Positions 1 to 8,177 of a DNA stretch of 14,640 nt are shown here, piece after piece (position 1 is the stretch's first letter; each line of letters starts with the position of its first letter). The position numbers and the translations under genes were made by a program. The DNA is from Nostoc sp. CHAB 5834 (GTDB taxonomy: Bacteria > Cyanobacteriota > Cyanobacteriia > Cyanobacteriales > Nostocaceae): the NCBI GenBank assembly GCA_020829485.1, contig JAIVFU010000141.1, forward strand, positions 1 through 14,640, in the 5' to 3' direction. The notes beneath the pieces were generated by a model, which ran no database searches, was not told the DNA's origin, and saw nothing but the letters and a program-made list of their open reading frames with translations.

Positions 1-5
1 TTGGT

Positions 6-221
6 ATGGCTGAAGCTGTCTTGACTGTGGGACTTAACGATTTAGAACCTCGCTTAATACGGCATGGTTACACAAAGACAGTACTAGCTGAGTTATTAAA
101 TATACGAGTAAGCGAGGTAAATTCTTTTTTACACGCTCAGTTGCCTCCTGGTCGAACCCAAGATTTGAGAGACCAGATGTTAAAAATTGGAATTCCCTTG
201 TATGCGTCAGAAGGAAATTAA
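6..221 (+). CDS. Small helix-turn-helix-like protein, possibly part of a Tn7-like element
   Basis: Encodes 71 residues, read here from the ATG at 6. The frame is still open at the window edge, so the true start may lie upstream and the gene may be a 3' portion. Residues about 22-50 (GYTKTVLAELLN, then a turn, then VSEVNSFLH) have the spacing of a helix-turn-helix, followed by a Pro/Arg segment (PPGRTQ) and a final helix. No membrane segment or signal peptide is present. It ends about 160 bp before the repeat block at 380-527, which I read as a transposon end, so this would be the last gene inside that element. It could be a small DNA-binding accessory or regulator of the transposon, or simply cargo. 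I do not recognise the family with certainty. Confidence 0.6.
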   Translation: MAEAVLTVGLNDLEPRLIRHGYTKTVLAELLNIRVSEVNSFLHAQLPPGRTQDLRDQMLKIGIPLYASEGN

Positions 222-291
222 ATTAATCCGAGAAATACTTCATAGAAAGTTTTTCTGTTTTATTTGTGTTCATTTTATATCTAAATAAATA

Positions 292-331
292 GACATATAT
301 GTCCAGTAAAAAAGTTCGTATAAACTGGACA
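292..331. promoter_or_regulatory. Overlapping palindromes in an A/T-rich intergenic stretch
   Basis: A perfect 12-bp palindrome, GACATATATGTC (292-303), overlaps the left arm of an 8-bp inverted repeat, TGTCCAGT (300-307) and ACTGGACA (324-331), with 16 bases between the arms. The stretch lies between the small HTH-like gene and the transposon-end repeats. It could be an operator for the small HTH-like protein, a site used by the transposition proteins, or a weak hairpin downstream of that gene. There is no T-run right after the second arm, so an intrinsic terminator is not convincing. Confidence 0.35.
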
Positions 332-379
332 CTTATAGAGCCATAAATGCTATAACTCAATTCCCACAAGGGTTACGGC

Positions 380-527
380 TTATTTGCAGTTAATGTGGTT
401 TGAAAACCCTTGTTTGCAGTTTCATTTGCAAATAATGTGGTTTTGAGACCCCCCTTATTTGCAGTTAATGTGGTTTCAAAATCGCCTTGTTTGCGGTTTG
501 AAGCGTTTATGTTTGCAGTTCACTACA
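380..527. repeat. Compound direct repeats, probable TnsB-type binding sites at a Tn7-like transposon end
   Basis: Two identical 22-bp copies (380-401 and 455-476) share the core TTTGCAGTTAATGTGG. A diverged copy sits between them (422-443, core TTTGCAAATAATGTGG). Interleaved are half-type copies without the TGTGG part: CCTTGTTTGCAGTTT (408-422), CCTTGTTTGCGGTTT (485-499) and TGTTTGCAGTT (510-520). Full copies recur every 75 bp and half copies every 77 bp. Read on the minus strand, the block starts 5'-TGTAGTGAACTGCAAAC at 527. A terminal TGT followed at once by the first site is how Tn7-like and CRISPR-associated (CAST) cyanobacterial elements begin. The block also cuts the VirB4-like reading frame. 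I infer that 527 is the outer boundary and that the element lies to the left. Plasmid iterons are the main alternative but would not explain the broken gene. Confidence 0.6.
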
Positions 528-1802
528 ATTATCTCCCCGATGTTCGGGACAAGCAGAACGTCCGTGTTGTCCTTCAATCAGTAATGTACAGATGTGCTTA
601 TCGGTGGTTAGGGTTTCTGTTAACTCCAGTCCCGTCTCAGTCTCCTTGAGTGTAATGACTTGGGGAATAGGAGGTGCTGTACCCTCATTAAATCGATTCC
701 AAAGCCACTGCCACAAATCTGTAGCATTGCAAGGTGTTACTTCTAAGCCAATTTTGGTATTGAGCAGCAATTCCCACTGGATAAATCCCTGCTGAAACCC
801 TTGCAGTAATAGCTTTTTGAAAAACTCCTCTTGATAAATGCGTTTGTTCCCTGTAATCAATTCAACTGCCCAAGAGCCGAATTTTCTACATTTTTCAATC
901 AGTCCACCCACAAAATCCTTTTGCTGTGAACCAGCTTCATCATCGCTCGTCCAAGTACAGAAGGCAATTTGATTCCAGATTTGGCGAGAACCTGCTTCCT
1001 TGAGTTGCTCCACCCGCAATTGCTCGTTGCGAAGCAGCACAGAAACTGGTTTCAAATGGCAATCGTCTGCTAAGGCAGTAAGTGGGGTTTGGCGTTTGTG
1101 GGGTACTCCCTTGGCAGAGCCTGTCCGCAGGGGATATGACTCAGTATCATCACTATAACAGCCTGTACAAAAAGTAATTTTTTCACCGGGGGGTAGTTCT
1201 TTCAAACCCTCTTCGATAGAGTGGGCAAATTCGCTGACCTCATTTTCATGGAGTATGTCATGCAGTCCAGCGATGCGGAACCCAAATACGAGTTGATACT
1301 GAGAGTTGCCTTTATCTAATAACAGGGCAGCCACTTCACGATCATCTTTCTTAATTTCTGCAATACAGCAGATGTTTACCTCATTTTGGAAGGGCATGAG
1401 CTTACTTTTGCCTCCATATTGATTCGGTACAATCAGTGGCTTGAATCGGATTTGCACTTGCGAGTCTGCGTAGCGCCGACGCACCCACCAGGGTCGATAT
1501 TCGGGGATCGGTGAGATGTAAATGCTGTTACTATTGCACCACTCTGTTCCCGGTGGATTACGCCATCGATCTAAAAACTGATGGGGCTGTTTGCCTGTGA
1601 GAATCCACCAACTGATAATTAGCCAGAATGAGGTGGCAAAGAACCAACCCATACCCAAACTGAGTAAACCATTGGTGAGAACATAGCAAACTACAATGAT
1701 GGCAATCCAAGGAAGTAACTGTTCAGCCGGAATTGGCCCAATGCTGGCTTGCTTGCCTAGAATCCGATTGACTTTGATGAATTCTCGATTGTCTTGTGCC
1801 AT
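507..1802 (-). pseudogene. VirB3-VirB4-like conjugation protein, ATPase half lost by transposon insertion
   Basis: Encodes 431 residues. Residues 8-80 carry two hydrophobic segments (about 28-46 and 50-69) followed by QFLDRW, the layout of VirB3, the small inner-membrane subunit of type IV secretion systems. Residues 90-410 are soluble and resemble the N-terminal, pre-ATPase part of VirB4/TrbE proteins. VirB4 ATPases normally continue with Walker A and B motifs and reach about 800 residues. Neither motif is present here. The last residues (CSELQT and the stop) are encoded by the terminal bases of the adjacent repeat block, with the Cys426 codon TGT being the proposed transposon terminus. The gene therefore appears truncated and its product probably cannot power secretion. 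It lies downstream of a VirB2-like gene, giving the virB2-3-4 order. The assignment rests on layout and composition, not on an alignment. Confidence 0.55.
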
Positions 1803-2012
1803 ATTTGTGTAATTCTCTGGTGCTGCATTAGTAGTCAGTCAACCAAGAAGTGACAAGTGAAGATAAGGGGGAGAATAGGACTTTTCTTTTTGTCAATAAC
1901 CTCTCAAAGTTGTCTAGACCAACTAACTATGCTCATCCCCCACTGATGAATTCTGACGAATGTTTTCTGACTTCTGAATTTTTATTTAATGCGTATAAAA
2001 TTCAAGTTGGGT

Positions 2013-2645
2013 TTACCTGATGGCTGTTGTTCCTGTGCCATTACCGACAAATATGAAAGTGATGACATCAATGGCAATTACAATGGAGAACGCTAAACCA
2101 ACTTGAGTAACAATCGGTCGCCAGTCGTTACCTTGCTGTGCTTGGTTATAGGCAAATAGAGAAGCAGCAGCAACCAGTAGCAAGAATGCACCTCGGATGA
2201 GGTTAAATGTCAAACCAACAACGTTGGCATCCAAAGTGCTAGTGGAACCGCCTCCGGCTTGGGAACTTTGTTGGGCTAAATTGTTGAAGAAGCTTTCCAA
2301 CCCGCTTAAGAAAATAGCTTGGGCTGGAGTTGTAAAGGTATCGAGTAAAGCGGTAACGGTGATAATGGCGGCAACAATATGCCAAAAGCGAATTTTTCTA
2401 CCTAAATACTTTTCTAGAATGGGTACTGTCCGAATTACGTACCCAATACTCAAGAAAACAATGGTGGCACATCCCAAAATAGTGACGAATATGGGTTTGG
2501 TTGCTAACAAATAAATTCCAATCGCAAGACATAGTAAAATGAAAAGTAAGTCTGTGCGGTTGATTTTCAGGTTTCTCAAGTTGGTTGAAAATTTCCGAGA
2601 TGGCAGCAGTTTTAACTGAGAAATGTGAGATTTTGTATTGTTCAT
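2013..2645 (-). CDS. Multi-membrane protein with VirB2-pilin-like C-terminal half
   Basis: Encodes 210 residues with five hydrophobic stretches, at about 32-48, 52-73, 89-106, 142-165 and 181-200. The third ends in TTPAQA (105-110), a good signal-peptidase site. A mature product of about 100 residues would contain a Gly/Ser-rich loop and two membrane helices, the build of VirB2/TrbC conjugative pilins. What is odd is the N-terminal 88 residues with two further membrane spans, far longer than a usual pilin leader. The start is supported by a purine-rich AGAAGAGA just upstream, and the gene starts 22 bp after the stop of the 674-residue protein, so they are likely co-transcribed. About 210 bp separate it from the VirB3-VirB4-like gene. 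The pilin role is inferred from topology and gene order. It could be another small membrane subunit of the same apparatus. Confidence 0.6.
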   Translation of the reverse strand: MNNTKSHISQLKLLPSRKFSTNLRNLKINRTDLLFILLCLAIGIYLLATKPIFVTILGCATIVFLSIGYVIRTVPILEKYLGRKIRFWHIVAAIITVTALLDTFTTPAQAIFLSGLESFFNNLAQQSSQAGGGSTSTLDANVVGLTFNLIRGAFLLLVAAASLFAYNQAQQGNDWRPIVTQVGLAFSIVIAIDVITFIFVGNGTGTTAIR

Positions 2646-2667
2646 TTTTCTCTTCTCGTTTGTAGAA

Positions 2668-4692
2668 TTAAACTTGCATTTCTGGTTTGTTGGCTTTTCT
2701 TTGAGTTTGTTTCTGGCGTTGCCTTGCAGTATCTTTATCAGTCTGGGCTTGGGTAGAGCGAGTTGATTGCTGATTGTCCAGTAGCGTTTCTATCTCACGC
2801 AGGGGGATGCTACACTGCAAAATCTCTGGGGGCTGCCCTGGTACTAAAACGGCATCAAGCACTTGTTCATCGTTACGATTAGGGTTAAATCCTTGAAGTA
2901 GCCGTGTATCATTGGGCAGTTTTACTACTTCAAACTCGTACTTGACTTTGCCTTTTTCAGTCCAGGTGAATGTCGGTTCATCATTGCTGTTAAATCGGTT
3001 AGGTAGTTGTTCTTGAAATTTTTGAATTAATGCTTGGGTGCTGGCTTTGAGGGCGTATTCTTCTTTCGACTGTGGCAGTTTGCAGATGCCCGTCTTTTCA
3101 TCAGGGCTAAGATTGTCTTGTGCGATCGCCCACTGTCCCTGAGTGCGAGTACCAGCAAAGAGTGTTTCACCTTGGGTATTTTCTAAAGCGATGGCTACCT
3201 GCTTGTCCTGTGCTTCTACCCATAAAGTTTTGTTACTGGAAATGGCGATACCTGCTTGGGGTGATTGGTCAAATAATTCACCAGCTACTTTGGCAAACCC
3301 CACTAAAGCATCGGCACAAGCAGCTTGCTGTTGCTGTGCTTGGCGTTTCGTTAGATGTTCTAAAATGTCAACGTCTGCTGGTGGCTGGTTAGCAGAGTTA
3401 GGTTGGACAATATCTGCATCAGTTTCTGACTCGACAACAGTAGAATTATTTTGTGGCGTTACCATCTGTTTTTCCAATCGGCTAACTACCATTTCTAATC
3501 GGTCAAGTCGCTTGGAAAGAACTTTTAGGTAGGCTTCAATTTGGTCAAGCTGTTCGCTGACGCTAGCATCCTTATCTAATTCAAATGGTTGAGATTGGTA
3601 TTTGGGGTCTAGTTGGGAACCAAGATTATCTACTTTCGAGCCGATTTTGGTAGCAGCTACAGCCAGTGGATTATCTGTGACTGATTCTTCAGATACAGTT
3701 TGAAAATCTTGAGACTTTTGAGACTCTGGTGAGTCCGGCTTTGCTTCTTGCAAGCGACTGGCTATGTTATCTACGCGGTCATTCTGCTGTTGGAGTTCTT
3801 TGAGAATTCGTTCAAGCCGCTTGGAATCAGCTTCGGCTGCTAGCTGTTCCAAAACTCCCTGTCCTACCGCAATTCCCAGAGATGCCAGTTGTCCTGTTAA
3901 GCCTGCCAAATTCACCCCATTCACTTCTCGTCCATTGGTGGCAGCTGTGGCACTTAAACGCGAAGCTTCGTCTAGAGGCTCTCTGGATTTGGAGTTTTTG
4001 GCAGCAGTTTTATTGGTCTTAGCTCTGTCCTGAGTTTTAGGTTGTGTTTTAGGCTGAGAATTATTTTGGGTTTTAGTTGAAGTTTTGGCTTGAGTTTTAG
4101 TTTGGGCTGCGCTAACACGACTAACAGATGGCTCGTCTTCTTCACCTAAGTCATCTAGGTCATCTAGTTTAGTGTTGAAATCGTCATTTAATAGGTCGTC
4201 TAGTTCGTCGTTTGTATCATCTATTTCTTCATTTTCTTCATCTAAATCGAGCAGGTCATCTTCTAATTCATCATCGAGATCGTCTAGTTCTGTTTCAGCA
4301 AAACCGCAAATTTCAGCAATGTTAGAAGGGGTGAAGTAGTTTTCATCTTTGCTGGTAATTCCTTCGAGGTTTTTAATCAGGTATTTGCCACTGGTTCTGT
4401 GGTTGGGATCGTTGGTGAGGTAGAAGCGATAGCCTCTAATCTCGTCATCATCCCCACCTCCTACACAGAGTTCTACTGTGATGGGGGCTTTACCTGATTC
4501 CTGGCTGTAATTTTCTACATAGGCTTTAAAGTCTTCGTGGGACTGGATAGAATCATCTTGAATTGAGGATGCGATCGCTTTATCCAATGTGTTTTCAATA
4601 TGGCGGAGTTTGCGGCGATCTGTCAGGTTTTCCCATGAGCGATTTTGAGAATTTTGTCTTTGCTTAGGTTTGGTCAGTGTTTTGGTAGCCAT
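2668..4692 (-). CDS. Acidic, coiled-coil plasmid protein of the conjugation locus, function unknown
   Basis: Encodes 674 residues with no membrane segment. A basic N-terminus (1-30) precedes a small folded domain (about 20-131, including GYRFYLTND and KYLIKNLEGI). Next comes an intensely acidic Asp/Glu/Leu stretch (132-188), a Lys/Thr/Gln low-complexity linker (195-235) with repeated KTQ units, and two coiled-coil segments (about 281-315 and 376-410). A second folded domain spans about 445-635, including LWVEAQDKQVAIALE and GKVKYEFEVVKLP, followed by a basic Gln/Arg/Lys tail. The product is probably cytoplasmic; the charge-segregated, partly disordered layout suggests a scaffold or a DNA- or partner-binding role. 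It heads the minus-strand run into the VirB2-like and VirB3-VirB4-like genes, so a conjugation-accessory role is likely. I do not recognise the family. The reading frame is intact. Confidence 0.75.
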   Translation of the reverse strand: MATKTLTKPKQRQNSQNRSWENLTDRRKLRHIENTLDKAIASSIQDDSIQSHEDFKAYVENYSQESGKAPITVELCVGGGDDDEIRGYRFYLTNDPNHRTSGKYLIKNLEGITSKDENYFTPSNIAEICGFAETELDDLDDELEDDLLDLDEENEEIDDTNDELDDLLNDDFNTKLDDLDDLGEEDEPSVSRVSAAQTKTQAKTSTKTQNNSQPKTQPKTQDRAKTNKTAAKNSKSREPLDEASRLSATAATNGREVNGVNLAGLTGQLASLGIAVGQGVLEQLAAEADSKRLERILKELQQQNDRVDNIASRLQEAKPDSPESQKSQDFQTVSEESVTDNPLAVAATKIGSKVDNLGSQLDPKYQSQPFELDKDASVSEQLDQIEAYLKVLSKRLDRLEMVVSRLEKQMVTPQNNSTVVESETDADIVQPNSANQPPADVDILEHLTKRQAQQQQAACADALVGFAKVAGELFDQSPQAGIAISSNKTLWVEAQDKQVAIALENTQGETLFAGTRTQGQWAIAQDNLSPDEKTGICKLPQSKEEYALKASTQALIQKFQEQLPNRFNSNDEPTFTWTEKGKVKYEFEVVKLPNDTRLLQGFNPNRNDEQVLDAVLVPGQPPEILQCSIPLREIETLLDNQQSTRSTQAQTDKDTARQRQKQTQRKANKPEMQV

Positions 4693-4935
4693 AGGTACTC
4701 AAAGCTGATTGCCTTAAGAGTTAACCTAACAAGATTTGATCTGGAAACAGCTAGACCAAATGGCGATTTATAAGTTGTCCAGTTGGCTAATGTTGACAGT
4801 TAGCAGTTTTATGAACAAATATCCTCAAGCTACTTTTCTCATATGACTCAGAATAAACGATGAATATGAAAAAAAATTTCCCACCAGTGTTCCATATTAA
4901 AAGTAAAGTTAGCGCAAAAGTCGTATCCAGCAGTC

Positions 4936-5131
4936 ATGCCATACTCTAGCAGCCTCACAGACGAAGAGTGGATAATCCTCGAACCCTTATTGCCTCAGAT
5001 ATTACCGATTAAGAAGCAGACAAGACCGCCTAACTGGACAAAGCGAGAACTTTTGGATGGTATCTTCTATCAACTCAAGAATGGCTGCAATTGGGAAGAC
5101 TTACCCTTCATACCTGCCCCCTTACTCGACG
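4936..5131 (+). pseudogene. IS5-family transposase remnant (N-terminal part, frameshifted)
   Basis: The ATG at 4936 opens the typical N-terminus of the IS5-family transposases common in cyanobacteria: MPYSSSLTDEEW, then ILEPLLPQ, then TKRELLDGIFYQLKNGCNWEDLP. After this the frame breaks. The expected continuation LPPYST is found in the next frame (CTG at 5114 to ACG at 5131), so one base has been gained near 5105-5113. Homology then stops. The catalytic DDE region is missing entirely, so this is a dead fragment. The original frame runs on to a stop at 5181 through unrelated codons. I could not identify the element's terminal inverted repeats. It marks the left border of the large two-gene cassette. 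Confidence 0.8.
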
Positions 5132-5360
5132 CCCAGGATAAAAATATGAAGCTGGTAGATGACAAGTTGCTCAGAATCTGACATTGGGTCATCTTATCGT
5201 ATTCCCTGTGCCATCTCCCCCGAAAAAAATCGCTCTCCCTACCTCTTCATGCTCTTATTTTGGCAACGGTATTGAACAAAAGCTTATATTCTGTAATTTA
5301 TTGGGACTGAATTACCATTAATATCGCTGAAATATTAAGAATGATGTGACTAATGCATAG

Positions 5361-8156
5361 CTATTGAACGAGCAATTGTTCGTTTTGAAGTCTGATGGCA
5401 TACCCGATCTCTCCCAGTTCAAATTGTCCTATGTGTAACTGTTTTGGATAGTTCTGTCCAGTTGCTGCAAGCATAGCTCGTTGGCACCGCAGAACTTTTC
5501 CGAGAATGGCCAGCAGATGGTACTCTTCCTGATTAAGTTGGTAAGCCACAGAGTGGGTGATCCCAGTTGCAGTCGCGATCCCACAGTCAGTAAATCGCTC
5601 CCCCGCTTCCCACATCTCCATCCGAATGCCACAATAAGCACTACGGGCTGCGTAAGCAGTACTTCGAGTGCTTACAAAGACATCCCATACCTGTAATAAA
5701 TGGTCAATCGCTGCCACTGCCTCAGTACTCATCTGCCCTTCTGCGATTAGAGCCTTTCGTAAGTCTGCGTTCTCTACAGGGAATGGTCTAGTGGATAGAG
5801 AGTCCTTGTCTATGGCTAACAGACCAAGTTCAATCTGCGCGATGTTATGGGAAAGATCCTCTATTGTGCAAAATAAGCGTTCGCATGTCTCTAGCTGAAG
5901 CAACCGATTGCATACTTCAAACTCATACCGAGCAAATTCAAGGGCGATCTCCACTAGCCAATCTTGAGAATCATTTAGGAGATTTGCATTGATCACGCAA
6001 ACCGATTCTTGTGAGTATGCCGATATAATAACATCCAAAATGATACCACGAGCAGGCAGTAACTTCAATTGTTTGAAAGCGGGTTCCAAAGCTGCCACTG
6101 ATTCGGCAAGTGCAACAGTTGAAATTTGGTGTTTTTGCACTGCTTGTTGCATTACTGCCTCATTAATTGTAAGCGTTGCCTCCAACAGAGTGCAGTATTT
6201 CTCTGAAATGTTGTTGCGAAATGATCGTATTTGTTCAAGAATATCTCCTCCTAGCTCATCTGTAACATTATTGGTTAATGAATCAATCAGGTGAGATTTA
6301 TCCCAAAGCCGAGGATTATAAGTACGCAATTTCTCATCAGTAGCAATAGCAAATGATGCAATTTCAGATAAGTCCTGACAAATTTGCTGACGTATTTCAC
6401 TCTCAAAAGTTGTCCACTCGTTGAACTCTAGAGCTTCAATCCGAGAGAGATACAGTGACCAAGTGCGTAATTGACGAATCTCAATATGGTCGGACTGTTC
6501 TGGTAGCATATCAGCCAGCCATCCAGCAAAAGACACGGCACTATGCCTTTTTTGTGTATCAAAGCTGGCAATATCTAAAGATAATGCAGCACATCTTAGC
6601 GCGGCACGAAGACAGGGAAGAACGTTAGTTAGTGCTTGATCATTAATGGAATGTAAATCCCCTCGCACCCTAACACGGGAATAACCAGAGGCGGTATCAG
6701 GGTCTGTGTCTGTGAAACGGATACCATCTACAACTACATCACGTGCAGTAGTTGTCGCGTTCTCAAGGATTACTGCGCCCACCATTGTTTGACAGACTAT
6801 TGTGGGCTGCTCGAACTGCTCCTCTGACAACCGCAGTATAGCTGCCTGGTGACTGCTAGGTTCTGCATCGAAATACTGAGCCCAGAGGGCCAAGTTACTC
6901 GAGATATCTTGGCTCTGTTTTCCTCTAACAGAAAAGACTCTATGGCAGGCGATAACAGATTGTTGGTTGGGAACAAAGAGTGATGCGTTGTACACATCAA
7001 GGTGATCTCCGTAAAGCAATATTCTCTGCCCAAAATTGACAGGAACAGTATCTTTGGGTAGTACCGAAGTGGCGATCGCACGTTCGACGCTAGGCATCCG
7101 ACGCAAAGGCAACTGAACCAGATGACCCCATCGTTGCATCAAAGCACCTCGTAAGACGCGCTCGAAGTTAATGGCTCGGAAATATTCCAAGAACCGTGCT
7201 AGCGAAATTAGCTCCACAGCAATAGGTGTAGACTTGTCCCACTCTAGCAAAGCATGTGTGGCAAAATCTCGACTAGGTTGAAATCTTGCTAAGATGCTAC
7301 TAGCATTCAAACAACTTGTATCCGACCACTCTCCCTTTGCGACACTTACATCCAAATGCTGATCACCAGCAATACTAACGATTCGACTGACCTCTCGGGC
7401 ATAGGGATAACCTAAGAAGGTACCGAAGAGCATCACATCCGTATCTTTGATTAGGTTTCCATTACCCACTTGCTGCCAATAGCTCTCTATCTTGGCAGAG
7501 AACTCTGGCTGGAGGGTAACCACTTGTAACAAGCGATCGCCCCATTCAATGGCCGACATAAAGTGGGTACCAAATTCATAAAACGCATCCACATAGTGTT
7601 GTGCCATCTCTGCGGTAATCCAGGCATCGTGTTGGTCGTCGTCGTGGATGCGTTTGCCTGGGCGCAATTTTGCTGAGGTTTTCCGCCAGTCGTTGGTGAG
7701 GTGCCAATTGCGATCAAAATAGCGTCGCGTGGGTTTTACCGTCACTTCATGATCGGCGCGTCCGTCCGTTCGTTTCAGATCGAAAAGCAGATAGCTGCCT
7801 TCTTCATGCAACTCGATCCCTAGCCATTCACTCATCTGGCGATAATAGGTTTTCTGATCGATACTTAGTAAGCGCCCAGGCTGAATGTTGAACTCTGCCC
7901 CATCGAACAGCAAAGGTACTACACGATAAGGAGATAGGCGCTCAATGAGCGAAGATGCCGTTGAATGAAAGGAAACCTCAAGCGGATGCCACTGCGACTT
8001 TAAGTGTTCAAACTGAACAGGAAATTGCCGTAGTGGCATCCGCTCTGAGGGGTAGAGCCTACCTACCCCATACGGGTAGATATCTAAACCTTTTAAAAGA
8101 TTAAATGCTTGCCCTAGCTCTTGCAGACAGCCTTGGTATTGAAATTGAGATGTCAT
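5361..8156 (-). CDS. MACPF (perforin-like) protein, 931 residues, second gene of the two-gene toxin-like operon
   Basis: MACPF proteins form ring-shaped pores in membranes. Residues 188-199 match the MACPF signature exactly (Y, six residues, then FGTHF at 195-199), and GDRLLQVVTL follows as the next strand. The domain spans about 100-345 and includes SEWLGIELHEEGSYLLFDL (109-127) and KGEWSD (274-279). Residues 345-510 are beta-rich and 510-580 helical; both parallel the 1718-residue neighbour. Beyond 580 the protein is helical and unlike the neighbour (about 580-900). No signal peptide or permanent membrane helix is visible, as is usual for pore formers that insert after assembly. The start is fixed by AGGGAAG just before the ATG. 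It lies 21 bp after the neighbour's stop, so both are probably on one mRNA. I infer a partner subunit of a pore-forming system. Target and export route are unknown. Confidence 0.85.
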   Translation of the reverse strand: MTSQFQYQGCLQELGQAFNLLKGLDIYPYGVGRLYPSERMPLRQFPVQFEHLKSQWHPLEVSFHSTASSLIERLSPYRVVPLLFDGAEFNIQPGRLLSIDQKTYYRQMSEWLGIELHEEGSYLLFDLKRTDGRADHEVTVKPTRRYFDRNWHLTNDWRKTSAKLRPGKRIHDDDQHDAWITAEMAQHYVDAFYEFGTHFMSAIEWGDRLLQVVTLQPEFSAKIESYWQQVGNGNLIKDTDVMLFGTFLGYPYAREVSRIVSIAGDQHLDVSVAKGEWSDTSCLNASSILARFQPSRDFATHALLEWDKSTPIAVELISLARFLEYFRAINFERVLRGALMQRWGHLVQLPLRRMPSVERAIATSVLPKDTVPVNFGQRILLYGDHLDVYNASLFVPNQQSVIACHRVFSVRGKQSQDISSNLALWAQYFDAEPSSHQAAILRLSEEQFEQPTIVCQTMVGAVILENATTTARDVVVDGIRFTDTDPDTASGYSRVRVRGDLHSINDQALTNVLPCLRAALRCAALSLDIASFDTQKRHSAVSFAGWLADMLPEQSDHIEIRQLRTWSLYLSRIEALEFNEWTTFESEIRQQICQDLSEIASFAIATDEKLRTYNPRLWDKSHLIDSLTNNVTDELGGDILEQIRSFRNNISEKYCTLLEATLTINEAVMQQAVQKHQISTVALAESVAALEPAFKQLKLLPARGIILDVIISAYSQESVCVINANLLNDSQDWLVEIALEFARYEFEVCNRLLQLETCERLFCTIEDLSHNIAQIELGLLAIDKDSLSTRPFPVENADLRKALIAEGQMSTEAVAAIDHLLQVWDVFVSTRSTAYAARSAYCGIRMEMWEAGERFTDCGIATATGITHSVAYQLNQEEYHLLAILGKVLRCQRAMLAATGQNYPKQLHIGQFELGEIGYAIRLQNEQLLVQ

Positions 8157-8159
8157 TAA

Positions 8160-8166
8160 CTTCCCT
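8160..8166 (-). promoter_or_regulatory. Ribosome binding site of the 931-residue MACPF gene
   Basis: On the minus strand AGGGAAG lies three bases before the ATG at 8156 (five bases from the AGGGA core). It sits within the 21-bp gap after the stop of the 1718-residue gene. It supports the chosen start and separate, efficient translation of the second gene of the operon. Confidence 0.65.
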
Positions 8167-8177
8167 ACGAAATGTTC

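Noticed and set aside
380..527. CRISPR array
   Set aside because: Units are partly overlapping full and half motifs with variable gaps, not identical repeats separated by unique 30-40 bp spacers. No cas gene is visible.
587..592. TGTACA as the transposon terminus (it is the terminal hexamer of some CAST elements)
   Set aside because: It lies in codons that still read as natural VirB4-like protein (HICTLLIE) and is about 70 bp from the last repeat. The TGT at 525-527 directly beside a repeat fits better.
410..649. Plus-strand open frame of 79 codons over the repeats
   Set aside because: It is made of the repeat units themselves and the reverse complement of the VirB4-like gene. It has no ribosome site and no domain-like sequence.
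1803..2012. Possible small gene or RNA between the VirB2-like and VirB3-VirB4-like genes
   Set aside because: The 210 bp contain no convincing reading frame, stem-loop or promoter. Nothing supports more than a spacer.
3143..3532. Plus-strand open frame of 129 codons
   Set aside because: It is antisense to the coiled-coil part of the 674-residue gene, Cys/Ser/Trp-rich as expected for a shadow frame, with no ribosome site.
5132..5181. Continuation of the IS5-family protein to the stop at 5181
   Set aside because: After the frameshift the original frame no longer resembles the transposase. The LPPYST motif is in the neighbouring frame and homology ends at about 5131.
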